A DNA stretch of 48,728 nucleotides, taken from contig DYJL01000023.1 of the NCBI GenBank assembly GCA_020723105.1, forward strand, positions 1 through 48,728. Reading direction: 5' to 3'. The notes beneath the pieces were generated by a model. That model saw only the letters and a list, made by a program, of their open reading frames with translations, was not told where the DNA came from and searched no databases. Shown here piece after piece: positions 8,966-17,613 of this stretch (positions are counted from its first letter, which is position 1; every line of letters begins with the position of its first letter). Source of the DNA: Nitrospira japonica. GTDB taxonomy: Bacteria; Nitrospirota; Thermodesulfovibrionia; UBA6902. The position numbers and the translations under genes were made by a program.

Positions 8966-10111
8966 TTAATCTTTAATTTTTATTCCTCCTGAAATTATTC
9001 GAAGAGGAATTTTTGTTTGAAAATTTGTTAAAGTAGTTGTTCCTGGATTATTAATAGTTATAGGACGTCGTAAAGTATATGCTGGATATATAGTTCCAGG
9101 ATTCTGCTCTTCAGCACCATAAGTAACAGTAATAGTACCTTCATTATATTTTCTTCTTTCATATAAAGTTTGAATTTCTGCTGGAGATAATACACGATTA
9201 TATACGCGGACTTCATCTATATAACCGTTTGTTACTTCCCCTGCTTTTGCTATTGTAAATGGTTCAGTAGTAGTAGTAGGAGCACCATGAAGTGCAGTTC
9301 CTTCAAGAATATTATTAACATATAATCGCATTGTTGTTCCATCATAAGTTCCTACTATATGAAACCATTTATTAAAATTTAGGTCAAGTCTTGTAAGTCC
9401 AATACAAAATGGAGTTGTATTATTTATTCGAAATTCAGGTCGCCAAGTAGTAGACGAATCTGAAAAAATAAAAAATTTATATCCTTTATTTACCCATATA
9501 GAAGTAATAGGAAAACTTATTATATTTACCCATAATGAGATACTAAATATTCCCGTAATATTTAAACTTGGAGCATTTCCACAATTTACATATCCGCCTG
9601 AACCATCAAATTTTAAATGAGAGCCTGTATTAAATTTAGTTACTTCACTTCCATTCCAATGTCCTCCATCACTTGTTTGCCATATGTTAGTTCCTACGAA
9701 TGTTCCAGTATTTGCATTATTTGAAACATCATAAGTAATTGTTCCTATTCCTTCATCTAAATGCCATGAGCCTATTAATCCTGATTCTTCATAATTTTTA
9801 GTAAATACTGTAGAGAAGGTGCTTGCATCTGTAGCTGTAGAATTATTATAATATACATAATAGGAGTTATTTCCTGGCGCTAAAGTTGTTTTTATCCAAA
9901 AAGTTGCTGTGCCAAAAGTAGTCCAGCTGTCTCTAAAAGAAGATAATTCAGTAGTGCTACTTCCAAAAACAATATCAAATCCATCGTCTCTGACTGTTGA
10001 AGAACCACTAACAGGTAAAATTACACTTGTGCTCCAAAATCCAGCATCAGCATTATTAATTATTACTTCTATTAATACTCCTAAAATAATAATTATTTTT
10101 TTAATTATCAT
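8966..10111 (-). CDS. Exported LamG/concanavalin-like protein with DUF2341 segments
   Basis: 381 aa from ATG 10111, which has AAGGA at good spacing; the longer GTG start at 10138 would overlap the preceding gene. A signal peptide (MIIKKIIIILGVLIEVIINNADA) comes first. A DUF2341-like segment follows (ending YYVYYNNSTATD, about residue 100). A LamG-type domain covers about 150-325 (SHLKFDGSGGYVNCG, ISLWVN, HIVGTYDGTTMRLYVN, GYIDEVRVYNRVLSPAEI). The C-terminus starts a second DUF2341-like unit and then stops, so it may be truncated. Probable carbohydrate-binding surface or virion adhesin. Confidence 0.8.
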   Translation of the reverse strand: MIIKKIIIILGVLIEVIINNADAGFWSTSVILPVSGSSTVRDDGFDIVFGSSTTELSSFRDSWTTFGTATFWIKTTLAPGNNSYYVYYNNSTATDASTFSTVFTKNYEESGLIGSWHLDEGIGTITYDVSNNANTGTFVGTNIWQTSDGGHWNGSEVTKFNTGSHLKFDGSGGYVNCGNAPSLNITGIFSISLWVNIISFPITSIWVNKGYKFFIFSDSSTTWRPEFRINNTTPFCIGLTRLDLNFNKWFHIVGTYDGTTMRLYVNNILEGTALHGAPTTTTEPFTIAKAGEVTNGYIDEVRVYNRVLSPAEIQTLYERRKYNEGTITVTYGAEEQNPGTIYPAYTLRRPITINNPGTTTLTNFQTKIPLRIISGGIKIKD

Positions 10112-10124
10112 TAAATAATTCCTT

Positions 10125-10826
10125 CTATTGATTAGCACTTTGTCGATAAACTACTTTTATATATATATCTCCTCCTGATGTAGTAATTTGTAGACTTTCA
10201 GCTGCCGGAGATAAATCGGGGCTATCCCAACCAATAGATTGTTTAGCATCACAAAAAAGTTTAATAATTGTGGATCCTCCAGACCATTTTAATTCTACTA
10301 CGCCACCTAAAGAAGTATTATAATTACAAACTATTATTGATGCAATTTGTATTTTTTGTCCTGTTTGTGCGGGGATTAAAGTTAATGAAGTAGTAGCACC
10401 AATAATATTAGTATTAGATAGAGAATATCCCACATAATTATCAGTTTTTATTCTTGTACTATCAGGAGTTAATGGAGACATTAAAATAACACCAAGATAT
10501 CCATTAGTATCTGTATAAGGAATTCTCCCATTAAGAGCCGTTATTGTTACTGTTCCTCCTCTTACTTCAGTATAAGCTGTTCCTGTATTAGTATTACCTT
10601 TTAATCCAACCCATATAGCTCCATCAGTAATATACATATTACTTGTAGTAGTTCCTACCCCTCCACTACCAGAATAATCATATACTTTAATATAACCTTC
10701 TGTTGTTGTTGGAGAACCTAATTCAACTTTTCCTGAAATTTGTTGACTCCCTGATATACTATAACATATATTATTATTATAAAATATAAATATTAATGAT
10801 ATTATAAGAAATATAATTTTTTTCAT
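10125..10826 (-). CDS. Exported Gly/Thr-rich protein of unknown function
   Basis: 233 aa. Begins MKKIIFLIISLIFIFYNNN, a signal peptide with probable cleavage near CYS-IS. The mature part is rich in Gly, Thr, Ser and Val (YDYSGSGGVGTTTSNMYI), with IYIKVVYRQS near the C-terminus, and looks all-beta. No strong ribosome site is visible. It belongs to the run of secreted proteins between the adaptors and the lysis genes; a receptor-binding or surface role is conceivable. Confidence 0.7.
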   Translation of the reverse strand: MKKIIFLIISLIFIFYNNNICYSISGSQQISGKVELGSPTTTEGYIKVYDYSGSGGVGTTTSNMYITDGAIWVGLKGNTNTGTAYTEVRGGTVTITALNGRIPYTDTNGYLGVILMSPLTPDSTRIKTDNYVGYSLSNTNIIGATTSLTLIPAQTGQKIQIASIIVCNYNTSLGGVVELKWSGGSTIIKLFCDAKQSIGWDSPDLSPAAESLQITTSGGDIYIKVVYRQSANQ

Positions 10827-10909
10827 AAATTCATAAATTCTTTTTTTATTAAATTTAGAAACTATCTAAGGGTAAAGATAAAAATATCCTTACCCTCAGA
10901 TAATTTATG

Positions 10910-11572
10910 TTAATACTCAAAACCTACCCAAGATATTGTTCCAGCATTTACAGTCTCAGTAGTCGCTGCATAAACAGTAATGACTGTTCCTGCGATTTTT
11001 GCTGTTGGACGGCTATCTACAATAGAATTACAAGGATTTGCTGGTGCTACTGATAAATATATCTCGTCACCCGTGCTACCGTCATCCACTTTTACACGTA
11101 AAGCATAGAGTCCTGTAACTTCTACCGAGCTGATTTTCAAAGACTTTCCCGTAGTTACAGTATAACTGCCAATCACTACCCACGCATCTGTAGACGCAAT
11201 ATTGGAAAAAATATAAGATTTCCTTAAATTTGTCCCACTTTCTGGAGCAGTAATGGCATAAATCTGTCCTTCTGAGTCTTGCTTAATAGCTTTCCCTAAA
11301 TTACCTAATACAGTTGAAGATCCAATAGTATTTACACCTGCAGGAATTGATGGTAAAGCCGTTATAGTTGCGGCAGTTACAGTCCAAGTACCACCTTGAT
11401 AGATAGTCATTCTGTCAGCTTCAGTCGATACAATATCTATTGGCGCTGATTGAATTACTGTTACTGAACCACATACTTTTTGTGCTCCTGATGTTTCAAC
11501 AGCATTTGCTAATGTTAATGTTGCAGTTAAAAAAATAAATATTGATACAATTAACATTAATGTTTTTTTCAT
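10910..11572 (-). CDS. Exported beta-rich protein of unknown function
   Basis: 220 aa with a perfect GGAGGTGATAAAAA leader. The signal peptide is MKKTLMLIVSIFIFLTATLTLANA, cut probable after ANA. The mature chain is alternating Val/Thr/Ile with two short Cys-containing segments (KVCGSVTV and ANPCNSIVD) that could form a disulphide outside the cytoplasm. Overall layout resembles the neighbouring 233-aa gene (short SGSQ or SGAQ start, beta-rich body), so the two may be distant paralogues. No family recognised. Confidence 0.75.
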   Translation of the reverse strand: MKKTLMLIVSIFIFLTATLTLANAVETSGAQKVCGSVTVIQSAPIDIVSTEADRMTIYQGGTWTVTAATITALPSIPAGVNTIGSSTVLGNLGKAIKQDSEGQIYAITAPESGTNLRKSYIFSNIASTDAWVVIGSYTVTTGKSLKISSVEVTGLYALRVKVDDGSTGDEIYLSVAPANPCNSIVDSRPTAKIAGTVITVYAATTETVNAGTISWVGFEY

Positions 11573-11638
11573 TTTTTATCACCTCCTTTTCTTCTTATGA
11601 TTAAATTTTATTTTATCATCTCTTTTACATTCTATAAA

Positions 11639-12310
11639 TTATGGAGCATAATTAGATTTGCGATATGATATTATAATCCCTATATTTAATTTTTGTATAT
11701 CATCTACTTTATTTTGCAAAACTAATTTCATTTTAGAAGATAAAAATTCTCCTATTAAAATTGGAATAGGTGGTTTAAAAATATTAATTGGATTTGATGG
11801 AGTTATTTCACCACCTAATACCAAATAAATAGCTTCTTCAGTATATAGTCTATTTACATATAATTGAAAGTTAAAATAATCTATCAATTTCTTTTCATTT
11901 CGAACAATAACAAGATATTCTAAAAATACTTCAAAATTACCAACACCAGTTATTGTTTGAGTAACTGTATAACTACCAAAAGGTAATAATTCTACATTAT
12001 CTAAATTTATATATCGTAATCCTGGTTGGGCTTCCCAAACAGGTTCATTAATACTTAATATTGTATCAATTGATCCTATAACTTGTGCTGATAATGTTCC
12101 TAAATCAAAACTATATTTTCCAGAACTTAGTTCTTTTAGAGTAAGTATTTGCCACTGTCCATTAGCATCTTGTCCAATTATTGCAGAATAAGGACGAACA
12201 TTACTATCTTGTGGAATAGCTTGTTGTTTTAATGAAGCTGCAAAGATAATAGTAGGATAAAATAAAAAAATATTTAAAATAATCCAATTTTTAATAAATT
12301 TTTTAATCAT
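11639..12310 (-). CDS. Exported protein of unknown function, first of the secreted cluster
   Basis: 223 aa. Residues 1-24 (IKKFIKNWIILNIFLFYPTI then FAA) form a signal peptide or N-anchor. The body includes GQDANGQWQILTLKEL, a short phage-type phrase seen in structural proteins where a Gln-Trp pair follows Gly-Asn-Gly. Its start is 9 nt after the stop of the preceding adaptor-like gene, so it is probably translated with it. Whether it is a virion component or is exported to the host surface is unresolved. Confidence 0.7.
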   Translation of the reverse strand: MIKKFIKNWIILNIFLFYPTIIFAASLKQQAIPQDSNVRPYSAIIGQDANGQWQILTLKELSSGKYSFDLGTLSAQVIGSIDTILSINEPVWEAQPGLRYINLDNVELLPFGSYTVTQTITGVGNFEVFLEYLVIVRNEKKLIDYFNFQLYVNRLYTEEAIYLVLGGEITPSNPINIFKPPIPILIGEFLSSKMKLVLQNKVDDIQKLNIGIIISYRKSNYAP

Positions 12311-12319
12311 ATTTTTTCT

Positions 12320-12943
12320 TTATTCAATAAAAAAATTTTGTTGTTCTTTAATTGGTTGATAAAATTTGCTTAACATGTCTTGTTCTATTATTTTTTCTTC
12401 TCTCCATTTTGAAAATAAATCAACTTTTGCTTTTATCCATTTAGGATCTCCTATTAAATTAATTGTTTGTAAACATGCTTCTGTTAATATTAATTTATCA
12501 AATATCGCTGGAAATGGTACATTTGATTCAAAAGATGAAATAATATTTAAGCTAGGAACATAATGTCGTTTAAATAAAAGATTTATACTTGGAGTAGGAA
12601 TAAATCCAATTTTATTAATTGTTTCAAAATAATATTGTGGAAAACCTTTTATAAGAAAATTAAATTTATATTCATATTCTTTTTTTTCTATTTTAAGGAC
12701 ATCATTATAATAAATAGCTATTGTTTTTCCTTCTAAAACAATATATTGTTCTACTCCTGCTATTATGGATATATCATGTGTCTGAATTTCTACATATATT
12801 TTTTTTAAAATTAACCAATTAAAAATAGTCCTAATAGATTGATTTAATATATTAAGATAAACTTGTGGTGGAAATCTCTCTATATTTTCATCATCAATTT
12901 CATAAGCAATTTTATGTATTATATCTTTTGCTATTGTTGCCAT
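12320..12943 (-). CDS. Adaptor/head-completion-like protein B
   Basis: 207 aa. The N-terminus (IAKDIIHKIAYEIDDENIER, then FPPQVYLNILNQSIR) has the helix pattern typical of phage head-tail connector proteins, where an early helix carries a conserved Asn-x-x-x-Arg element. It follows the 186-aa adaptor-like gene by 2 nt and shares its overall layout: helical N-terminus, a beta region with GFIPTPS, then a C-terminal helix. The assignment is by architecture and gene order. Confidence 0.6.
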   Translation of the reverse strand: MATIAKDIIHKIAYEIDDENIERFPPQVYLNILNQSIRTIFNWLILKKIYVEIQTHDISIIAGVEQYIVLEGKTIAIYYNDVLKIEKKEYEYKFNFLIKGFPQYYFETINKIGFIPTPSINLLFKRHYVPSLNIISSFESNVPFPAIFDKLILTEACLQTINLIGDPKWIKAKVDLFSKWREEKIIEQDMLSKFYQPIKEQQNFFIE

Positions 12944-12945
12944 TT

Positions 12946-13506
12946 TTAACTTTTATTAATTACCTCAATAATTCCATTGAATAAATCTAAATAATATCGT
13001 GCAGTATCAAATTTTTTATCTTTTTCTAATGCTTTTACACATATAAAATTAATTATTCCATCTTGCCAATTTCTTGGTAATTCAGATTCTTCATTTAATA
13101 TAAAATTAGGTTTTCTAATATAAATTACTTCTACTGTAGCAGGAGCAGTAACAGGTTCTATAATTATTTTATTTCCTATTCTATAAACTGTTGGAAATTC
13201 AGCAGTTGGTAAAAAAAAATTATTAGTTGTTTTAATATTTTTAATAGTACATATTTTACCTGCTCTTGTAACTTTAACTAATTTTAAAAAATTTCCATCT
13301 AATATTTGTTCTCCTGGAGTAAGAATAGTTAAAGAAATTGTATAAAGAAAATCTAATAAATCGTTTTTAATTCTTAAAATTAAGGATTCATTCCCATCTT
13401 GACACCAATTTACAAACATTTCTGAAGTCCATGTAGGATCTTCTCTTCCCTCAATAACAGCTTCTAATAAATCTCTTGCTCTATTAATTATTTCTTGTTG
13501 TGTCAT
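12946..13506 (-). CDS. Adaptor/head-completion-like protein A
   Basis: 186 aa. The N-terminus (TQQEIINRARDLLEAV, then EDPTWTSEMFVNWCQDGNES) matches head-tail adaptor proteins in which a bundle of helices begins with an arm reading W-x-x-x-x-L-x-x-W-x-N-x-A-x. A beta core (KIIIEPVTAPATVEVIYIRK) and a C-terminal helix follow. It probably docks on the portal after packaging, as P22 gp4 or related adaptors do. This is the stronger of the two adaptor-like genes. Confidence 0.65.
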   Translation of the reverse strand: MTQQEIINRARDLLEAVIEGREDPTWTSEMFVNWCQDGNESLILRIKNDLLDFLYTISLTILTPGEQILDGNFLKLVKVTRAGKICTIKNIKTTNNFFLPTAEFPTVYRIGNKIIIEPVTAPATVEVIYIRKPNFILNEESELPRNWQDGIINFICVKALEKDKKFDTARYYLDLFNGIIEVINKS

Positions 13507-13509
13507 TTT

Positions 13510-13953
13510 TTATTTCTTTTCTTTTTTTTTCTTTTTAAATTTTAACCTTTCAGATAATTCTTCTAATGAGCCTTCAGATTCATTTAATTTAACTTCTTTA
13601 GATTTTTCAGGTTCTTCTAATTCTTCTAATTCTTTTAAATCTTCTAATTCTTCTAAAATTTCTTCAGATTCTTCTAATTCTTTAGGAAATTCAATATTTC
13701 TAAAGAGATTAGTTCCTATTTTTCCTTTAATTAAATAAATTTTATCTCTGGGACAATCTTGTGTTATCATTCCTTCAATAATAGATTTATCCCATGCAAG
13801 TTCAGGATATTCCCAATTACCTATAATTCTTTTTAATATATTTTTTTCACAAAATATAGCTTTTTTTAATGGGAAAACATAGTCTTCATTAAATAAAGAT
13901 ATTGTTATTTCTGGTAATGCTTCTGTAGAATCATCCCAATATATAGCTTTCAT
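13510..13953 (-). CDS. Hypothetical head-region protein with acidic and basic tails
   Basis: 147 aa with GGAGGT upstream. Residues 1-92 look folded (mixed beta, with ISLFNEDYVFPLKKAIF). Residues 93-130 are almost wholly Glu/Leu/Ser/Lys (EELEDLKELEELEEPEKSKE). The last 15 residues are Lys-rich (LKFKKKKKEKK). The charge-segregated tail resembles an assembly or DNA-mimicking region but has no recognised family. It lies between the decoration and adaptor genes. Confidence 0.7.
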   Translation of the reverse strand: MKAIYWDDSTEALPEITISLFNEDYVFPLKKAIFCEKNILKRIIGNWEYPELAWDKSIIEGMITQDCPRDKIYLIKGKIGTNLFRNIEFPKELEESEEILEELEDLKELEELEEPEKSKEVKLNESEGSLEELSERLKFKKKKKEKK

Positions 13954-13990
13954 TAGATACCTCCATAAACTTTTTTATTATATTATTCTA

Positions 13991-14395
13991 TTACATTCCA
14001 CGAACATCTACCTGAATATTTACATCGCTATTTACTGGTACTGCTTCTAAAGCAATTGCAATTGGATGAGAAGTTGCTAATCCTAATTTCCCTTTTGTGG
14101 CAGATGTTGATAATCCATCCCCAATCGCAACTGCAGTTGCTCCTGTTTTAACTTTTGCTGTTGTTATTCCACTTATCACTATACTTCCTATTTTTCCTAC
14201 TGGAATAGTTTGTTTGGCAATACCTTTTACTAAGGATGAATTTGCAACTGTAGTACAAATTGCTCCTCGTCTTGTAAGATTAGTAGTGTCAATAATAACA
14301 ACATTTCCTGTTTCAATAGTTATAGTATCTCCATTTAAAAAGTCACTTTCTACTGTTTCTGGTATTTCAATTGGAATAATATCTTTAATTTTCAT
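13991..14395 (-). CDS. Capsid decoration protein, DUF2190-like
   Basis: 134 aa, preceded by AAAGGAGGAT. The pattern DTITIETGNVVII, GIAKQTIPVGKIGSIVISG and GDGLSTSATKGKLGLA matches the small beta-barrel cement proteins (DUF2190 type) encoded beside major capsid genes. These bind the outside of the mature head. Gly, Thr, Val and Ala dominate and no Cys except one near residue 47. It lies 34 nt downstream of the capsid gene. Confidence 0.75.
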   Translation of the reverse strand: MKIKDIIPIEIPETVESDFLNGDTITIETGNVVIIDTTNLTRRGAICTTVANSSLVKGIAKQTIPVGKIGSIVISGITTAKVKTGATAVAIGDGLSTSATKGKLGLATSHPIAIALEAVPVNSDVNIQVDVRGM

Positions 14396-14429
14396 TTAAT
14401 TATCCTCCTTTCTTTCATCTTCCATTATA

Positions 14430-15392
14430 TTAAGGAAGTGCATTAATTATTTTACCATGCATTCGTGGTGAAGATGAATATAATTGTCCATCAAAGAATA
14501 CCTGCAATGCTTTTACTGTTGCAAGGTCAATTTTTGTATAGCCTTCCATTGTCATTCCTCGTTCATCTGCTTGTTGTTTGAGAACTAACTGTAAATAATT
14601 CTCATTAATAAAATACATTGTATCTGCTGGAACATATGGACTCTTAACACAAGGAGCATTAAATATTTTAAAATTATTTATCCCCAAATTTGCAATACTG
14701 TCATCTTGTAAAGCATATCTTTGTTTCTCCATGATAAGGTTATTTGCAGCTGTCCATAAAGCATCTGTTGTTAAAACAATTGTTGCTGATTCTGTTCCTA
14801 GCTGAATTTTACTAATGACATTAGAAAGGTCAGAATAAGTTAGAGATGTTTTATTCTTGTTCATAACATAAGATTTCCATTCAGGGAACTCTATCCTTGA
14901 TAATCCTGCATATTCAGGATACATATCTCCATTATCAATAATTTTTTCCAAACTATCAATAGGATAACCTTCTGTTACTGCTTCTTGAATAAATAACTTT
15001 CGCTCAATTGTTTCAATTAAACTTGTTACCATTGTTGAAAATCTGACTTTTATAGTATCCAATACAGCTGCATCTGATGTTAAAATATTTTCATCCTCTC
15101 TTGTTAATGCTAATGCTCCATACAAAGTAGCAAAACGAAATTTTGCATAAGTCATAATTTGATTTGTAGGAACATTTATTTTCCCAAACTTATTATCATG
15201 AGAAAAAATAGGATATTTTCCTGCTATGATAGGTTGTACTACATAACCATCTCTACCTGCACCATCTATCTTTACTTTATTTCTTTTTAATAGACGATAA
15301 AAAAGTAAAATGTTAGTAAATACATTATCAACAGCCACAGGAAAAAATTTTTCTCTTACTGTCGCATTTATATCATGTAGATTAAATGCCAT
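14430..15392 (-). CDS. Major capsid protein, HK97-fold type
   Basis: 320 aa with a strong GGAGGTAGA site, usual size for short HK97-fold capsid proteins without a cleaved delta domain. Features include an N-arm (LHDINATVREKFFPVAVDNVF), a probable E-loop region around HDNKFGKINVPTNQIMTYAK, the spine helix near SDAAVLDTIKVRFSTMVTSLI, and an A-domain (ESATIVLTTDALWTAANNLI ... DTMYFINENYLQLVL). It follows the scaffold gene and precedes the decoration gene, the standard order. Identity rests on these features and on position. Confidence 0.8.
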   Translation of the reverse strand: MAFNLHDINATVREKFFPVAVDNVFTNILLFYRLLKRNKVKIDGAGRDGYVVQPIIAGKYPIFSHDNKFGKINVPTNQIMTYAKFRFATLYGALALTREDENILTSDAAVLDTIKVRFSTMVTSLIETIERKLFIQEAVTEGYPIDSLEKIIDNGDMYPEYAGLSRIEFPEWKSYVMNKNKTSLTYSDLSNVISKIQLGTESATIVLTTDALWTAANNLIMEKQRYALQDDSIANLGINNFKIFNAPCVKSPYVPADTMYFINENYLQLVLKQQADERGMTMEGYTKIDLATVKALQVFFDGQLYSSSPRMHGKIINALP

Positions 15393-15496
15393 TATAATCT
15401 ACCTCCTTTTGATTTTTAAAATTATTTTTGTTACCTTTTTTAAAATCTTTAAATCTCTTTCTTTATTATCATTTTTTATTTATTTTTATCTTTTTT

Positions 15497-16225
15497 CTAT
15501 TTTTCTATTATATACTTTTTTCCTTCTTTGAGAGCCATTGCTACTGCTTCTTCAAAATCTTTAGGTCTTTTCACTTGTAAATTTCCCCTAATTCCTCCTA
15601 CTGAAGGTGTTCCTGAAGGGATATTTTTCATTTTTGTAGTATAATCTACTTCCCATTGCTTTCGAAAAGTATCTATTTGATCTCCTATTAGATAATTAAG
15701 TGCTTTTAAAGGAGATCCAATTTCTTCATTAAGCATTATTTGATAAATGTCACGTTCAGAGATAGAGAAATTGTTTTTTTTAATTCTTGTCATAACTTCA
15801 GCCATTTCTTTCTCTAATGTTTGTTCAATTTGCTTTTTAGTAAAAATAAACTGTCTATCTTCTATTTGTTTTAATCTATCCTCTAATTGTCGTGTAAATT
15901 TATCTCCAAAATTATCTTCATTTTCCTCTTCATTTTTCTCTTCTTCTTCAGTAGAAAAGTAATTGTTGCATAGTTGTTGAATTTCTTTTTCAAGTTTAGG
16001 ATTTTGTTTTAAAAGCTCTACATAGTTACTATAAGCTTCAATTATTGGTGTCTGCGCTATAATCTGATCTTCTAATTCCTGCTTTCTATGTACTACTTCA
16101 GCAAATCGAGCATAAGGAATATCAGGAAATTCTTTTTTACTTTCCCCTTGATTAACCTCCTCTTCATTTGGCGTTTCTTCTATTGGCGTTTCTTCTATTG
16201 GAGTAATAGTTGTTTCTTTTTCCAT
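15497..16225 (-). CDS. Capsid scaffolding protein
   Basis: 242 aa, ribosome site AGGAGGTTAAA. An acidic Pro-rich N-terminus with tandem PIEETPIEETPNEE precedes the scaffold hallmark FPDIPYARFAEVVHRKQELE (about 33-52). Glu-rich and helical segments follow (EEEEKNEEENEDN, then a long amphipathic helix to about 145), and a C-terminal Lys-rich end that could contact the coat. It lies directly upstream of the capsid gene. Its 5' end and leader have been duplicated upstream in a dead copy (see 16193-16417). Confidence 0.8.
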   Translation of the reverse strand: MEKETTITPIEETPIEETPNEEEVNQGESKKEFPDIPYARFAEVVHRKQELEDQIIAQTPIIEAYSNYVELLKQNPKLEKEIQQLCNNYFSTEEEEKNEEENEDNFGDKFTRQLEDRLKQIEDRQFIFTKKQIEQTLEKEMAEVMTRIKKNNFSISERDIYQIMLNEEIGSPLKALNYLIGDQIDTFRKQWEVDYTTKMKNIPSGTPSVGGIRGNLQVKRPKDFEEAVAMALKEGKKYIIEK

Positions 16226-16417
16226 TTATTTAACCTCCTTATATTTTACCTGATTTAACCCTTCAGTAAGGTCAAATTATTATCTTAATTTCAATATTTT
16301 TATAAAACATTGAAATTAGGATTTTTTCTATTGGAGTAATAGTTGTTTCCCTTTTTATTTAACCTCCAGATACTTTACCTGATTTAACCCTTCAGTAAGG
16401 TCAAATTATTATCTTAA
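16193..16417. repeat. Direct duplication of the scaffold gene 5' end and leader
   Basis: Bases 16193-16288 and 16326-16417 are near-identical copies. Each contains the end of the upstream gene, an AACCTCC (minus-strand GGAGGTT) ribosome site and the first codons of the scaffold gene. In the outer copy the ATG is lost (bases now read as AAAAAGGG on the minus strand), so it cannot start a scaffold protein. The 37 bases between carry an inverted repeat (AATTTCAAT ... ATTGAAATT). The stretch is otherwise non-coding. Confidence 0.85.
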
Positions 16418-16842
16418 CCTAATCTCGATGTTCCTATTGGAGTTTTAGCTTTATCAAGCCTTGATTCATTTGATCGTAATGGTGGTTCTATTCTTGATGA
16501 TGATTCTTTTTTTACATTTTTATCCTCATTTGACATTAAATGCTCAAACCGTCCTTCTTTAAACATTTCTATTCCTTTTAAATTAGATATATTTTGTTCC
16601 CTTATTATTTTTAAAAAGTTCAAAATATGTGGATTATCTATTTCTAATCTAAATAATTCATCAAGAATAAAATTATTTTGCTTAAAAGAATCTTCTAAAT
16701 TTATAAATAAATCTTCTAAATTTGAAGGATTAATTTTTTTAAATTGTTCTTTTGCTTGATTAACTGCTTTTGGAATTCTTTCTTCTATTTCATTTAATAA
16801 TTTTTTATTTAATATATCTTTTTCAATTTGTGTTAAAGCCAT
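16414..16842 (-). CDS. Hypothetical head-region helical protein
   Basis: 142 aa with AAGGAAAT upstream. Residues 1-95 are helical with regular hydrophobics (IEKDILNKKLLNEIEERIPK). The C-terminal third is Ser/Arg/Lys-rich and probably disordered (SSSRIEPPLRSNESRLDKA). It lies between small portal-proximal genes and the scaffold gene. It could be an assembly cofactor, but I recognise no family. The stop codon lies within the duplicated leader repeat. Confidence 0.7.
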   Translation of the reverse strand: MALTQIEKDILNKKLLNEIEERIPKAVNQAKEQFKKINPSNLEDLFINLEDSFKQNNFILDELFRLEIDNPHILNFLKIIREQNISNLKGIEMFKEGRFEHLMSNEDKNVKKESSSRIEPPLRSNESRLDKAKTPIGTSRLG

Positions 16843-16917
16843 TTTTTATTTCCTTATAGTTTTTATTATAAAGTAATTTAGTTTTCTTTACATATTTAAT
16901 TACTAAATTAATTATTT

Positions 16918-17124
16918 TCATCTCCTTTTTATCGCTCTTGTAGCTTTTATAGGACGATCAGTTATTTCTTTTCTTCTGTTAATCATTAAATCAACTACAT
17001 TTCTTCCTTCTACTGGTTCTTTCCTTTTTTTAATCATTAAATTAACAGATTTTCTTTTATCCTCCTCTTTTTGTACTGCTTCCCATCCTTGAGATGCTCT
17101 TTCACCTCCTATTGCGGTCTTCAT
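16918..17124 (-). CDS. Small basic protein with internal duplication
   Basis: 68 aa; GGAGGCAAA lies eight bases before ATG 17124 and overlaps the 3' end of the next upstream gene. It contains two similar blocks, SVNLMIKKRKEPVEGRN and VVDLMINRRKEITDRPI, so it may have arisen by duplication of a roughly 20-residue Lys/Arg element. The C-terminus is KATRAIKRR. Possibly a nucleic-acid- or capsid-binding peptide; function unknown. Confidence 0.65.
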   Translation of the reverse strand: MKTAIGGERASQGWEAVQKEEDKRKSVNLMIKKRKEPVEGRNVVDLMINRRKEITDRPIKATRAIKRR

Positions 17125-17126
17125 AG

Positions 17127-17279
17127 TTATTTGCCTCCTTTAATCTTTATCTTTTTTATTTCAATTGATCTAATATCATCAGATGATTTAATGTTTTTAG
17201 GTTCAGGTTTTCCTTTTGACGGTCTTTCATAAATTGTAAATTCTTTATCAATAATTGGGGATAAAATCTCTTTTGCCAT
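17127..17279 (-). CDS. Small hypothetical protein
   Basis: 50 aa, clear GGAGGTAAATTT ribosome site. Reads MAKEILSPIIDKEFTIYERP and then a Lys/Pro-rich segment ending KIKIKGGK. The codons for the final GGK also form the ribosome site of the 68-aa gene, two bases beyond the stop, so the pair is translationally linked. No recognised family. Confidence 0.65.
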   Translation of the reverse strand: MAKEILSPIIDKEFTIYERPSKGKPEPKNIKSSDDIRSIEIKKIKIKGGK

Positions 17280-17299
17280 TATAAAATTTACCTCCTTTT

Positions 17300-17587
17300 T
17301 TAAAGTATTCCATATGAAGTAATAATTTCTTGTTTAGATTCTTTTTCTTCTTTCCACTTTTCTGGGAAAAATATTGTTGTTAAATAATCTTTATAATCAG
17401 TAAGAATTTTATTAATTTTCTTTTTATATTGTTCTATATATTCATCTATAAATTGTTTTATATCTTTTTTAATTATTACTTTCTCAACTTGTTGAATTAT
17501 AATCCATGTATATAAACTACCTATAATAAATCCTATTAATAAAATTAAGCAAAGTAAAAAAAATAAATTAAATATATTAATAAACAT
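17300..17587 (-). CDS. Small membrane-anchored protein
   Basis: 95 aa. Residues 4-33 (NIFNLFFLLCLILLIGFIIG then SLYTWIIIQQ) are one N-terminal transmembrane helix, followed by a charged helical tail of about 60 residues (KKDIKQFIDEYIEQYKKKIN). Single-pass with a cytoplasmic or periplasmic coiled tail. It sits between portal and head genes rather than with the lysis genes. Could be a lysis-timing or membrane-tether protein, but unassigned. Confidence 0.65.
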   Translation of the reverse strand: MFINIFNLFFLLCLILLIGFIIGSLYTWIIIQQVEKVIIKKDIKQFIDEYIEQYKKKINKILTDYKDYLTTIFFPEKWKEEKESKQEIITSYGIL

Positions 17588-17613
17588 TGATATTTTCCAT
17601 AGATAATTAATGT

